This document shows positions 21,774 through 33,403 of a stretch of DNA of 64,000 nt, piece after piece. A program made the translations under genes and the position numbers. Under the pieces are notes generated by a model. The model saw only the letters and a list, made by a program, of their open reading frames with translations. It searched no databases and was not told the DNA's origin. Numbering within the stretch: position 1 is the stretch's first letter; every line of letters begins with the position of its first letter. The stretch comes from Astrothelium macrocarpum (lineage: Eukaryota; Ascomycota; Dothideomycetes; Trypetheliales; Trypetheliaceae), in contig JAGEMR010000074.1 of assembly GCA_021030915.1 (NCBI GenBank), positions 1 through 64,000 of the forward strand, written 5' to 3'.

Positions 21774-24700
21774 TTAACGAATTCCTGCTCGCCTTTTCAA
21801 ACGTATGACGAATACAAGTGGTAACACGAAGATTCTGAACAGTGTAGCCCATTTTCCATCAAATCTACCAACCAACATTCTTCCATTCGCAGTCGCGATA
21901 CCGACCATACCCGGCAATATCAGACCGGACGGACAGTCGCTTATGGCCTCTGCTTCGTGTGTTTCCGAGGAATCTTGTTCTCCCATTTGCACGATTCGCA
22001 TGACCTCAGCAAACACCTCCGAGCGAGCTTTTGTCAATGTCCACATCTTCCGTAGTGGTTCACGGTATTCCTGCGGCACTCTTGCGCCATACTTTCCGAA
22101 CAACCTGATAACTGGGGCAGACTCTCTCTTGATGCATGCCATGAACACAGTATCGTTTGGATGCTCGAAAATAGAATCTTTGGTTTTCAGGCCCAGCAAA
22201 TAACGGAGGCCTTCGCTGCAACTGCTGTTGGGATCTGCCCCATGAGATAGAAGGAACTCAAAGGCTGGTACTCTATCACGTCCGTCACCGAGTTCCAAAA
22301 CTGTGTCAATGACCATCAATTCCAGAGGTCTGAGACAAGTCGGACCTCTGCCCGGAAGACGTAATTCAATCGTATCGAGTGACGCTGAATCTGGCGCAGA
22401 CGTATACCACAGAGACCGGAGCATATCTCTTCTCGGCGTCTTTTCAGATGTGACGGCAGGCCCCAGCAAAGCAGTGAACCAAAGTTCGTCAGTCTCGGTG
22501 CCAACCGATCTATAATGCACTATGTTGCGTAAGGCATCCGCTGTGTTTACTGCCAAAATGTCTAAAAGACCGGCTGCAAAAGCAATGCAAACAACGCCGA
22601 GACCTCGTCTGGATATTTCTTGTTCGATATAGAAATGGAGTCCTTTCCGATGAAGCCAGTCATTCATGCTCAAGACATCGAATAGATCCGTCAGTGTTTT
22701 GTAGATATAATCTAAAGTTGTCGCCGACTCGTCTTTCCGCGAAAGAACGGCATACTCAAAGACTTCATCCGCCATATGCTTTGCCCACCCTCCAGGGCTT
22801 GAGACCGCCGCAGCCATCATATACTGATAGCCGTTTCCCCCTTGCTTAGAACGCCGAAGACCAAAGTTGTCTTTGAGATTCTGAATATACTCTTTGGCCG
22901 TTTGGTGGCAGAACTGAACAATGCGAGAATTTATCTGCTGAGACAGTAGGGTTTGTGGCTGGCCTGCTAGGGAACGCAAGGGGCGGGAAACAGTTTCGCC
23001 ATCGTCTGGAAAGGTTTCGACCGAGGGAGCCATCAAGGGAACCTCTATGACCTCTAGAAGCCCTCCGCTTCGACTGATGACCCTCTGCATCATGTCTTCG
23101 AGCGTCTCGTCTCCGGGATTTGGGACCTTCTGCCAGAGTGCCCAGGACGTCGTGTTCGCAAACGATTCTAGACCCAGCGGGATGAGACTACACCGTGCGA
23201 TTTGTAACATGACATAGGATTCTTCTGCATGCTTTGAGTCAATTCGTCTTAGGATGTGTGAATACAAATCTTCAAGCTCGGATGGCATTTCCATCAGCAT
23301 GCTTTCCAGAGCGACAAACGGCGTGCGATCCCGAATGGCGGCTGCAATCTGTTCAACGACAATCCGAACCCATATGAATACTCCTTGAGCTTTGTTCGAG
23401 GTCTTGTTTGCAATAAAGTCAATATGAAGTGACTTCGCGTCTGCGGCTGGGCCACATTCTGGAAGCTTGTCGAGGGCCTTGTGCAGTTGGCTTGAGGTGT
23501 AAGCCTTGATATCTTCGAAAGTGTGCTCGTGGATTTTGAGTCCTGGACAGGCCCCAAAATTGGAAACGAACATATCCCATGGTCTACTGGCAAGACAGAG
23601 TCGTATTTTGATGACATGACCGTCAGAAAGGGTTGCTAAGGTGTGCATCATTTCAGACAGTCGATCATTGTCCCCGTGATGTTCATCAAGAGCATCCAGG
23701 AACAAGCAGAGCCTTGTTTGGACTTGACGCTGCTGTACAATAGCTCGGAATGCATCTTGCAGTGCATCAAAGTCCCAGACAACAGACTTGGTACGTTGCT
23801 GAGAGACAAGAATTGTATACAGTGGCTGGACAAACTGCCGTAAATCGAGATCCTGAGATAGTATTGAATATAACAGTGCCTGCAGCATACCTTGAATGGA
23901 CTTTTGAATGAGCTTGCCACGGTCATGGAAAAAGTATCCAGCAAGAATGTACGAGGTGCCGTCAGATGCGCTCAGTGAAAGTCTGGTACGGTGGTCCAGC
24001 ATCGCGAACTTCATCAACGTGGATTTTCCCGATCCGGGTTTGCCTTGGATCCAGCAGATAGAACCCATATCTTCGGAGCGCTCAAGCCATTTAGAAAAGG
24101 ATACCTTGTTCGGATCATAAAGCCAATGGAAAGTTTTCGCATGCGAAGTGGCGACAGTGTTGAATCGAAGCTGAGTATCGGTTGAGTAAAGACTTCGCAA
24201 GCAATCTCGCCGTTCTATGAGTATTGATGCAAGTGGACGATAAGTGCTTTACGTACCGTCACTGGTGACTGCCCAAAAAAGTCAGTAAATGTGCACCTGG
24301 TGTCACAAGATACTACCGGATTTAGATGTTTGACGAGCAACATATGGCCAAAACATACCTTCAGTTTCATCTTCAACCAACTTGACCCATGTCTTGAGCC
24401 GAGCAACAACGCGCTTGAACCCAATATCTGACGGCGAGCTGAACTTTGTCATGTTGCCATGGCTTTCTGGGATGCTATTTAATTCTTCCTCTGGGAGACC
24501 TGTTTTCGCAGAGTCGGGCTCTACGACTACTGCGTTGAATATCCAAAATCTTCGGGTCTCCTTCTCTTCCCGAAAGGAATACACCTGAATCTTCTTATGC
24601 CCAGCCAGTGTTTGCAAAAAGCTGTTGCCGATGCTGTCGAGCGAATCTGAATTGCGTTCGAGGGCTCGTAAAAGAGGGATATTTGGACGTCTTGTCACAA

Positions 24701-25453
24701 CGGTAGTGACACGATACGCATATTTCCCAATTGAAGCAGTCCTGGATCCTCTGTGCGGAGTACCGAGAAATATAATGCCACGGATCTGACCAACAATCAT
24801 GCCGAGTCGGGTGGCTTTCGTCTCTGCTGATTGGTTCATGGCCTGTTTTGCAGTCAGCCTCTGCTCCGATACCCAGTTGATGGACGCACTGCTTTGAGCA
24901 CAACTCCTCCCAAACTGTGGACAACGAAAAAAATTGGCAGAGAATTGGACTCGTCACTTTCCAGCAAGTCGGCCAGATCGGAAAGCAAGTTGGCAGCGTG
25001 CTGAGCTACAGTATTTTGCGACGCGGATGACCAAAAGCCATCAATGTCTGCATCGTATCCCCAGGTATAAACATTTACATTAGGAACGACAGCTGGGAGC
25101 ATCCCAGCGGGCCAGAACGTGCCCTTAGACTTTGGAACGGTGTCTTCTTTTCGGAGGAGGTCTTCGTTTCGGGAAAGATCTTCGTTTGTGGGCGTAGTGT
25201 CGGTGGGTGGAGTCGTGCTATGCCGTGATTGAGACGCACTGCTCGCAACCGGTGTCTGGCTAGTCCAGGTCATCTCTGGGTGTCCAAAGAGTCCATGGAC
25301 AAAGATGATGCTGCTGTGTGTAAGCTGTTACATCCATGTCTTGCGCTGGTCGAGTGAAGCTTACTGTGCGACAGCACGACCCACCCTGGACTGTGGTATA
25401 TAGACGGCAGACAAGCCATGTCTCGAAATCTTTGCTCCAGAAACATGCGCCAT
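21774..25453 (-). CDS. NLR: alpha/beta-hydrolase (SesB-like) - NACHT STAND NTPase
   Basis: Predicted exons (minus): 25453-25365, 25313-24890, 24842-24359, 24268-24257 (12-nt microexon), 24214-21774; 1149 aa, phases consistent throughout. The head has S-I-I-F-V-H-G-L-F-G-H-P (from ~31), a nucleophile elbow V-H-S-L-G-G (Ser ~163) and I-F-L-G-T-P-H-R-G-S, as in SesB/DUF676 esterases. Next comes D-C-L-R-S-L and the NACHT domain: Walker A G-K-P-G-S-G-K-S-T (~394-402), Walker B-like L-C-L-F-L-D-A-L-D-E-H (~510) and L-C-L-A-S-R-P-W. A long C-terminal region has one degenerate ankyrin-like piece (F-E-F-L-L-S-H-G-A-D-P-N) but no regular repeat array. Fungal NLRs of this type act in allorecognition or immunity-like cell death, with NACHT oligomerisation activating the N-terminal enzyme. 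Ligand unknown. Confidence 0.8.
24257..24268 (-). other. Predicted 12-nt microexon of the NLR gene
   Basis: Between the hydrolase exon ending at 24359 and the NACHT exon starting at 24214, the sequence TCACCAGTGACG is flanked by ...TTTTTTTGGGCAG on one side and GTACGT on the other. Both outer sites (GTATGT donor, CATAG acceptor) are strong. Including it gives introns of 90 and 42 bp and keeps phase 1. Skipping it also keeps the frame. Confidence 0.55.
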
Positions 25454-26248
25454 GATAGTGCGCAGTAATACGAGTGAAAGCTACTCTCTCGGAGTTGACG
25501 CAAGGGAGATGGACAGTACGACACCTTGAAGTCTATGTTCGCGCTGCGGAGGTGACATTTCGGTCAGACTCGAAAGAACTGCAAGGCTATTCAGTTGTAA
25601 ATGGCAATAACGTGCCAGAATCGTACTGAGCGCACAGTTCTGTGCAGAAAAATTGGAAGTGTGAGACATGGCCACAGCTACCGGGGGCGGGAAAAAGCAA
25701 TTTCTCCAGCTGCAGACGACGATCGTCGTATTGGTCGGTAGGAATTGCGATCTGATAAAGTCGCTGCAAACCCGCTTGCGCCGTTGGCTTTGCTCTGTGG
25801 AGTTTGTTCGGCCTATTACGCCGTTCCATGATGCCTTTGGACGCTTATCTATGAGCAAGCCATGAAAAGGCCCATGGACCGAATGCGGAGGAGCATCGAC
25901 CAACTCGATGTCGAACAGAAAGCTTCTTGTGCATTGTGTGAGTAATGAAGCCAGTCATAATACAATTACATCGGCACAACTTAGGTTCGCTTACTAACCG
26001 CACAGGTGTAAAAGTGAAAAAGGAAATGAGTGTACCTAGTCGGCACCCATGAGTCTAAGTATTGCGCACTGCGTCCCAAAGAAGGTGAACAGTAAAGTGA
26101 TTTGGTTGGGTGCAGGGGGATGTAGCCGATATTTAGCCGAAAGCGCACAAGCGAGCACGTGAGCGCACCAAATTCCGACATCCGCATCCTCTACCACATT
26201 GGTGTACAAAGCCCAAGAGAGAGCGACAGTTGACAGTCATCGCCCAAG
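25454..26248. promoter_or_regulatory. Divergent promoter region (NLR / RPS18)
   Basis: About 0.8 kb between divergent genes. A 140-codon minus-strand frame (25481-25903) is a shadow without motifs. The ~100 bp before the RPS18 ATG contain CACGTG (26157) and purine-rich GAGAGAGCGACAG, which could be promoter or leader elements. No other gene seen. Confidence 0.4.
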
Positions 26249-26847
26249 ATGTCGCTCGTAACAGGAGAGAAGTCAAACTTTCAGTTTGTATGTTATGCCA
26301 AACATTCAGCGAGGCTGGTGGCTCGTAATGAAGATGCGATCACTGATAAGGGAATGACTCCAGATCTTGCGTCTTCTAAACACCAATGTCGATGGCAAGC
26401 AAAAGGTCATGTACGCCTTGACCCGGATCAAAGGTGTTGGACGACGCTACAGCAACTTGGTCTGCAAAAAGGCCGATGTGGACCTCAATAAACGGTACCC
26501 GTTCTTGACATCTATATGGAACATCTCCAATACTAATGGATACTTCTAGCGCTGGTGAACTCACTTCGGAAGAACTCGAGCGTATTGTTACCATTATTCA
26601 AAACCCAACTCAATACAAGATCCCGACATGGTTCCTCAATCGTCAACGCGACATTGTGGATGGCAAGGATCAGCAAGTGTTGGCCAACGGTGTCGACTCA
26701 AAACTCCGTGAGGACTTGGAGCGGCTGAAGAAGATCCGGGCACATCGTGGTCTAAGACATTACTGGGGCTTGCGCGTGAGGGGACAGCATTCGAAGACGA
26801 CGGGCAGAAGGGGAAGGACAGTGGGTGTCAGCAAGAAGAAGGGTTAA
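26249..26847 (+). CDS. rps18: 40S ribosomal protein S18 (uS13)
   Basis: Exons 26249-26287, 26364-26494 and 26550-26847; 155 aa, the usual length. The introns (GTATGT...CCAG, 76 bp; GTACCC...CTAG, 55 bp, with CTAAT) are canonical. Exon 1 encodes M-S-L-V-T-G-E-K-S-N-F-Q-F. Exon 2 begins I-L-R-L-L-N-T-N-V-D-G-K and carries A-L-T-R-I-K-G-V-G-R-R-Y. Exon 3 has L-R-H-Y-W-G-L-R-V-R-G-Q-H-S-K-T-T-G-R-R-G-R-T-V-G-V. This is an essential small-subunit head protein that contacts the P site and the large subunit. A first intron very near the start codon is typical of fungal ribosomal protein genes. Confidence 0.97.
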
Positions 26848-27119
26848 AGGTTTACCACATGCACGGGTGTGTGGTTTGTGGAACGATTGCATCGATGCTG
26901 CTTCCGAACCCTATCAAACTATGGAATCTGGCAATCATGGTAGAGGAGTTCATTTATTGAAATCAATATTCATGCTTTTTCGTGTCATCTAAATGTCCCG
27001 TTTGCCGTTCTATGCTGCTCTTCCCTTCACTGGGAGATCGATGACCCAAATAACGCCCCCACTCCCGCTCAAATATAAGGTCAAAACCACACAGCGCCTC
27101 ATAATTACCAATATAGCAT

Positions 27120-28201
27120 TCAATCACCTTCATGCACAACCGCCATATCCAGCACCTCCGCCCTCGCCCTCCCCCTCGTCTGCGTCCCCACCAAATCCAT
27201 CAAGCTCTTATACGCACCCGGCTCCACAAACCCTGTCACCTCCCACTCCTCGCCCACCACATCCTGCGCCTCCACCTGCTCCACATACCCAAGAATCCGG
27301 TCCTTCACTGTGCCCTTCGCCTGCTGCTGCTCCTCCTCGCCATCCCCCTCCGCAGCCACCCCATCCTTCTTCGGCGCCGGCTTCACCGCCTGCTTTAGAA
27401 TCGCTGTCGGACACGTGATGCGCAGCCGCATGCGGGCGCGCGCGACCGCGATCGGCTGGTGCGCGATGAGCGCCTTCATTGCGTCGAGGGCTTGGCTTTT
27501 GGCGCTCTTGGTCGTGGTGACGCCCGTCCACCTCGGCAGGGCGGGTTTATTGCTCGACTCTGTCGGTTTCGCGTCGCCGTCTTTCGTCGGGGTCGCAGTG
27601 CCAGAGGAAGAGTGGGTGGGTTGCGTCTGCTGTGCGGACTGCGTGCTGAGCTGGTCAAGCGCCTTCTCGATCATGCCTGGTGTGTAGACGCGCTTCGTCT
27701 TGGGGTCGACGAGCTTGCCCGCAACGATGTCGACGACTTCGCGCTGGACGCGCTCGAGTTGCGCCGTGCGCTCCTTTTCGCCGACTTGGAGTTCGCCCTT
27801 GTTTAGAATTTCGAGAACGATGTCGTCGACTTTGGTGTGGCCGAAGGCTTTTTTGAGGTCTTCATGAGGTGCGACTTGGCCTTTGGAGACGTTGAGGAAG
27901 ACGTTGGGGATTTGGAGGACGTTGTCCAAATCTTTTTCCACGCCAGAGCGCCATTCAAGAACTTTGTTTTTATAGCAGGGGATTTCGAAGCGCTTTTTGC
28001 CTGGAGGATAATATCAATCGTCTATTTCGTAGGCATAGAAGGTGGCCACAAGGGTGTCCTACCCTTCTTCATCCGCACAAGGGAGACATTGGTAAGTTTT
28101 ATTTGATTTGATGGCTGAGAAAAAGCAGTAATTTGTCAGTGCTCTGGAAGCCCATGGTTTGTGGGAGAGTAGTTTCTCACTTGATTTATATTTTGCGGCA
28201 T
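27120..28201 (-). CDS. sdo1: Ribosome maturation factor SBDS/Sdo1
   Basis: Predicted exons (minus): 28201-28181 (M-P-Q-N-I-N-Q), 28114-28063 (P-S-N-Q-I-K-L-T-N-V-S-L-V-R-M-K-K) and 28000-27120; about 317 aa. Junction phases agree. Exon 3 starts K-K-R-F-E-I-P-C-Y-K-N-K-V-L-E-W-R-S-G, then V-E-K-D-L-D-N-V-L-Q-I-P-N-V-F-L-N-V-S-K-G: the SBDS N-terminal (FYSH) domain. The middle and C-terminal ferredoxin-like domains follow, with inserted Ser/Thr/Gln-rich and charged linkers (about 27300-27620) that make it longer than the ~250-residue yeast protein. The protein works with the GTPase Efl1 to release eIF6 from pre-60S subunits in the cytoplasm. The GC-rich third exon differs from the AT-rich flanks. 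The tail after the last conserved block is uncertain. Confidence 0.9.
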
Positions 28202-28582
28202 CTTGAAAGATTTCTCCTGGACATATATTTTCTTGCTATATAAGAAAACAAATTTGGGATGAAAAATAAAGCGTCCATGCGTCACTCTTCGGGCCGTTTC
28301 AGCCTACACCACGATAGGAAAGGTGACGATAAGAGTTGTAGGCGTCACCGGGTCGACCAACACCTCCATTACGCTCTCTCTCTTATCACGCGCCTACTTT
28401 CCTCGTCCATCAATTTCCTTCATCTACTTCACAAAATCCTTCTCTTTTGTGCCTTTTTACACCTTATCGTTCCATCGTTTCTTCTGTGTATTGCTTTAGC
28501 TACGCAACTCTCGGGGCTTGACGATTCGTAATCAAGCTACCCTCCAGCTTGATAGCTACTTTAAGCTACTAGCTTCATCATC
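28202..28582. promoter_or_regulatory. Divergent promoter region (SBDS / carboxypeptidase Y)
   Basis: About 380 bp between divergent starts. A TATATAAG-like element lies at 28237-28244, and pyrimidine-rich blocks (28375-28480) precede the carboxypeptidase ATG at 28583, as expected for a fungal promoter and leader. Confidence 0.45.
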
Positions 28583-30306
28583 ATGAAGGTCGCCGCATCG
28601 ACCCTGCTCTTCGGGGCAGCATCTGCTGCTGTTGCTCCTCAGCAGCAAGTGTTGAAGACGCCCAGCTCCATAGCCGACATGGCCTCGTCTTGGGCCCAGC
28701 CTCTCCGTGACTGGGAAAAGTCATTGAAGTCTTTGACTGGAGAAGCTCGTCAGCTCTGGGACGAGATGGCCATGATGTTTCCCGAATCATTTGATGCTTC
28801 GACCTTCTTTTCCTCACCCAAGCCACACACGAGAAAGGCCGACAGCAAATGGGATTATATCATGAGTGGCAAGGAAGTTCAGGATGTCTGGGTAACGAAC
28901 GCTCAGGGAGACAAGGAGAGAGAAGTCGGTGGAAAGCTAGAGAACTACAATCTGAGGACCAAGAATGTCGACCCCGAGAGCCTCGGTGTTGACACAGTGA
29001 AGCAATACAGTGGATATCTTGATGATGAGGAGAATGATAAGCACTTGTTTTACTGTGAGTCTGCTTCAAGAATGAATAAGGGAAACGGGAAAGACTAATC
29101 ATCTATTTAGGGTTCTTTGAATCTCGCAATGATCCTGAAAATGATCCAGTGGTTCTCTGGCTAAACGGCGGCCCTGGCTGCTCTTCTCTCACAGGACTCT
29201 TCATGGAACTTGGTCCTTCCTTCATCAACAAGAGCCGGCAAACAGTCTACAACCCATCCTCATGGAATTCCAATGCATCCGTCATCTTCCTTGACCAGCC
29301 TGTCAATGTTGGCTACTCTTACAGCAGCAGCTCTGTTTCCAACACAGTTGCTGCAGGCAAGGATGTCTATGCGCTCATGACACTCTTCTTCAAGCAATTT
29401 CCCCAGTATGCCAAACAATCCTTCCACATTGCCGGAGAGTCATATGCTGGTCACTACATCCCAGTATTTGCAAACGAAATTCTCTCGCACAAGAAGCGAA
29501 ACATCAACCTCCAGTCCGTTCTTATCGGCAATGGTCTCACCGACGGCCTCACCCAATATGCCTATTACAAGCCCATGGCGTGCGGTGAAGGTTCGCACTG
29601 GCCCGCTGTCCTTAGCGATTCGGAATGCCAAAGCATGGAAGACTCATACCCGCGCTGCGCCTCACTCATCCAATCCTGCTACGACTCTGGCTCTGTCTGG
29701 TCTTGCGTACCCGCCAGCATTTACTGCAACAACGCTATGATCGGTCCTTACCAACGCACCGGACTCAACCCATACGATGTCCGCGTCAAGTGTGGCAATA
29801 ACCCGCTCTGCTATGAGGAGCTCGACTACATCAGTGACTGGCTGAACCAACCCTCTGTCATCGCTGCCCTGGGCGCGGAAGTTGAGAGCTATGAAGGCTG
29901 TAACACCGACATTAATCGCAACTTCCTCTTCCAGGGTGACTGGATGCAGCCCTTCCACCGCCTCGTCCCCGGTCTGCTCGAGCAGATCCCCGTCCTTATC
30001 TATGCTGGTGACGCCGACTACATCTGCAACTGGCTTGGCAACCACGCCTGGACTGAGGCGCTCGAGTGGCCTGGCAAGAAGGCCTTCAACAAGCAGCCGT
30101 TGGAAGATCTGACGCTCTCCGAGGCCGCCATTCCAAACCCTCAAGATCACGTCAAGGCGGGAGAGAAGATCGGATTGGCCAAGGCGGCAGGGAACTTTTC
30201 ATTCATTGCCCTCCATGCTGGTGGGCACATGGTCCCGCATGATCAGCCCGTGGCGAGTCTCGATATGTTCAATAGGTGGTTGGGTGGCGAGTGGTTACAA
30301 TATTAG
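28583..30306 (+). CDS. cpyA: Vacuolar serine carboxypeptidase Y (S10 family)
   Basis: Exons 28583-29054 and 29111-30306 (555 aa). The 56-bp intron GTGAGT...TTTAG splits the Trp codon before F-F-E-S-R. An N-terminal signal peptide is followed by a ~125-residue propeptide. The mature enzyme has Y-S-G-Y-L-D, W-L-N-G-G-P-G-C-S-S-L, the catalytic Ser in G-E-S-Y-A-G-H-Y-I-P (~268), the catalytic Asp near D-A-D-Y-I-C-N-W-L-G-N and the catalytic His in H-A-G-G-H-M-V-P-H-D-Q-P. Length and order match fungal CpyA/Prc1. The enzyme removes C-terminal residues from peptides in the vacuole after proteolytic activation by PepA. A mutated transposon begins ~930 bp downstream. Confidence 0.95.
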
Positions 30307-31236
30307 ATTCGGGAAACGTGAAGAATGACAGAAGTGAGTGCGTACTTGGTGGACAGTATACGTGTGGAGGACCTTCTCTTATCGGTCTTCATTTTGGCGT
30401 TCGCTTGAGGCGACTAAAACGCTCATACTCTCCGCGAGCTTTTTGGATATGAATCTCGAGCTGTAGAAGTAGCAGTATGTACGAAATCGGACTATAAAGG
30501 CTGACCTATTTGACCAGTTCTTCCCCTTCTCTGTAGTCTGATCCCATGAAATTGCTTGTAACTCGTATGCATCACAAATGAATCGTGTCCAAATTAGAGT
30601 CAGAAAGCGCAAGTCATCCTTTTAGCAGCAACCTCACATGCAGAATTGCAAACCTGATAGGTCGCCTTGCATATCATCATTCTCTTGAGTGAACAATCCG
30701 ACAGGAAGCTGCGTCCTCCACCTCATGGGATAGGTTATGACAGTTGACACACTATACGATACAGGAATTACGAGGATGCGAATACAAGCGTCATAAGGAT
30801 TGAACACAGGTCGAACTTGGGCTTTATAAATAAGAGTAGTCTTGACGGGGCATTGGTACTCCAGGCAAAAGTCAAAATTAAGCGATGTCCTTATTGATTC
30901 TACGGTACATCTATCCAAACTCTCGTCTATCTAGACTCTAATCTAGAAGTCCATTTCCTCAGTCGAAGTCAGAAGGTGCAAATCCGGTTTGAATAGGAGA
31001 TTCACTTCCCGAGGAAGCAACTCTCCCAGCAGACTTGCCTACCATCACGCCCCTGGCCTTGTGGTTATCTGATCACCATCCTGACTTTCCACCTCGTACT
31101 GCATGATAGCGAGCTTCGTAAAAAGGAATTACGAAAGTCGGCTACTGCCAGTTTATGGCCGAAGAAGGATCTAAAGGGGAGGTTGAGTCGCGTATGGGCT
31201 TTTCTAAGCCCCACTGAGTCACCAAGCTCTCGGTTA
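30307..31236. other. Intergenic region before the first transposon
   Basis: Normal-GC DNA between carboxypeptidase Y and the left TIR. Minus-strand frames of 77 and 94 codons (30379-30612, 30634-30918) carry no motif I recognise. The TA immediately before the transposon (31235-31236) is one half of its target duplication. Confidence 0.4.
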
Positions 31237-31276
31237 GGAGTGTGGATCACGTTTCGCACGGTCCACCACTTTGCAC
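31237..31276 (+). repeat. Left 40-bp TIR of the first transposon
   Basis: Begins GGAGTGTGGATCACG and ends CCACCACTTTGCAC. It is identical, base for base, to the reverse complement of 33364-33403. Several CpA sites survive in it. Confidence 0.95.
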
Positions 31277-33114
31277 CCTCAAATTAATTCTCACCACCAA
31301 GTGTTCAAATTAGATTATTTCAATAACAATAACAAATAATAAAATGAAATCAAATGGATTCAATAGTGTTAATTCATACGCGTCAAATAAACCATTAAAT
31401 TTAACTTTTGAAACGTAATAAAATTTGTATTTGACGTTCTGAATGATTTGAATAAGAATTCGTTTGCGTTTCATTTGAATTCTCCGCATCCACCATCATA
31501 ACATTTTGAATATTATTTGGCGTTTTTCGCTGTTTCTGCTATTTTCGCTGTTTTCGCTATAATTCGCCTTTGAACTGTTTATTCGCTACTCGCTATTCAG
31601 CAGCCTCCTATTTCTACTATTCTTTAGCAGCTCGTTCAGTCTTTCGCTACTCCTGAACTTCCTTTCGGTCGCGTTTTCGCTATACCTTTCATTCAATTTT
31701 AATTTGTTTATCAGCCTCTTTCTATACCTTTTGAATTTCCTTTTATTATTTTTCAGTTATCTCAACCTTCTCCTTCTTCTATTATAATTCACGAACGAAT
31801 ATAAATTTATTAGAATTGAATATTATTATTTCACGGTATTGAAAAGGCATTTTTAGTTGTTTTTATATATTCAATCGCTATTTTTAAATTCGAATCGTCT
31901 TTTTGAAATTCGAATTCTCTATTCTAAAAAGATGGACGTTCATATTTTACTAAAATATGAAAATTTCAAATTTATTAATCTTTTTACATTCTGAAGGTAT
32001 CAATCTAATATTGAATTATTTACGAATTTATTTTTAACGTTTTATAATAATCATAATTAAGAATTCTGAATTAGAGAATTAATCTGAATATTTTTCAATA
32101 CATTAAATATGAATTTGATTGAATATAATAAATGAATTAAATGACTGAAATCCTATTTTAAACCATTCATTTATAATATTTTTAATTATAAATATTTTTT
32201 AATACGTTATTTAAAATAATAAAAAAAAATCAATTTTATTTAACGAAAATAAATCTTATATATATTGAAATCAAATATCCAATTCGATATTATAATATTC
32301 AATTAATAATCTGAATAAATTCACGTTTAATAACTAAAATCGATAAATCAAATAAAAAGAATAAATAACCATCATAATTCATTAATCAAAATAATAATTA
32401 AAAAATTCTTAAATAAAATAAGATTTATGGCCATTTATAATAAATATTCGTTATTTCAAATCGTTATTAATTTTATTTTTGATATTTTTATCAAATATTT
32501 CTTTTAATTAAATTAATCTAATCTGATTATTTATCCAATCTATTTCAGATAATATAAAATTGTATTTATAAATAATAAAATTCATATATTGAATTTATGA
32601 ATTTTGTATAACGTCTGACTGAATATTATAAATAAATATTGGAAATAAGATTTCGCCGTCCATGAAGATCGAAATAAGAATAATAATCTATAAATATGAA
32701 TCATTCTGATTTATTCCTCAAAGGAGATCTTATTCGTAAATTGTTCTATTGAATATACGGCAGTATTTTATTATTTGGTTTATAATAAAACCTTTTTCAT
32801 TCATATTATACGTGTTATATAATGAAATATTATATTCGGCAATTTTGGAAGAAATCTAATAAAATATTAATAATAAAATAACGTAATTTAATGATTTATA
32901 TTAATTCAAAATATAATTAAAGATTAATATAATTATTTGTTCGTTTTCGAATGATATCAAAAATGATAAAAAAGATTGATTTTAATTATGATTAATAACG
33001 TTTTATAAAACGGTCTATTCATTTCATTCCAATTTCTTTTTTAATAATATTGACAGCGAAATTTCGAATCATTCGAATAATGGATGGAATTCTATAATAT
33101 ATAAATGTATTAAT

Positions 33115-33312
33115 TCATAAAATTAATATATTTTTTTGATGTTGTGAAAATTTGGCCTGGATTTCATGGGCCGTTTCAATATGAGATTTGTTGATTCCTC
33201 TGTGGCGACGTGATAACGTTGTACGTTGAATTCCATAAAATTTTGCTATCTGAGTGTAATTAAACTGCTCCTGCGCATTCGCTGCTTCAATTGCTAAATC
33301 AATCGGCTTCAT
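33115..33312 (-). pseudogene. Pogo transposase N-terminal remnant (Psq-type HTH)
   Basis: 65 codons remain open. The product reads M-K-P-I-D-L-A-I-E-A-A-N-A-Q-E, then I-A-K-F-Y-G-I-Q-R-T-T-L-S-R-R-H-R-G-I. The second block is the recognition helix of the Psq HTH found at the start of Fot1/pogo transposases (typically F-G-V-x-x-x-T-L-S-R-R-x-x-G). The frame is lost at the stop near 33115, and the DDE catalytic domain cannot be read in the AT-rich sequence beyond. This is a fragment of a dead transposase. Confidence 0.8.
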
Positions 33313-33363
33313 ATTGGTGGAGTAATTCGTATACGAATTCGTGGAGTGGACTCAAAATTCAGT

Positions 33364-33403
33364 GTGCAAAGTGGTGGACCGTGCGAAACGTGATCCACAC
33401 TCC
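33364..33403 (-). repeat. Right 40-bp TIR of the first transposon
   Basis: Perfect reverse complement of 31237-31276, followed by TA at 33404-33405. The HET gene stop lies only 114 bp further right. Confidence 0.95.

Larger units (their letters stand above)
31237..33403 (-). mobile_element. Pogo/Fot1-type DNA transposon, AT-mutated, 2167 bp
   Basis: Bounded by perfect 40-bp inverted repeats (31237-31276 and 33364-33403) and flanked by TA on both sides (31235-31236, 33404-33405), the target duplication of Tc1/mariner-pogo elements. The interior, especially ~31800-33100, is extremely AT-rich with stops in all frames. An open N-terminal transposase piece survives at 33115-33312 on the minus strand, starting ~50 bp inside the right TIR. 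The element therefore ran right to left and is dead. Composition is normal at the ends and degrades inward. Confidence 0.88.

Noticed and set aside
25481..25903. 140-codon minus-strand frame upstream of the NLR
   Set aside because: Its end overlaps the true first NLR exon in another frame; the NLR start at 25453 gives the conserved H-G-L-S-A-V-Y lead-in.
27132..27806. Pro- and Arg-rich plus-strand frames up to 141 codons
   Set aside because: Antisense shadows of the GC-rich SBDS third exon.
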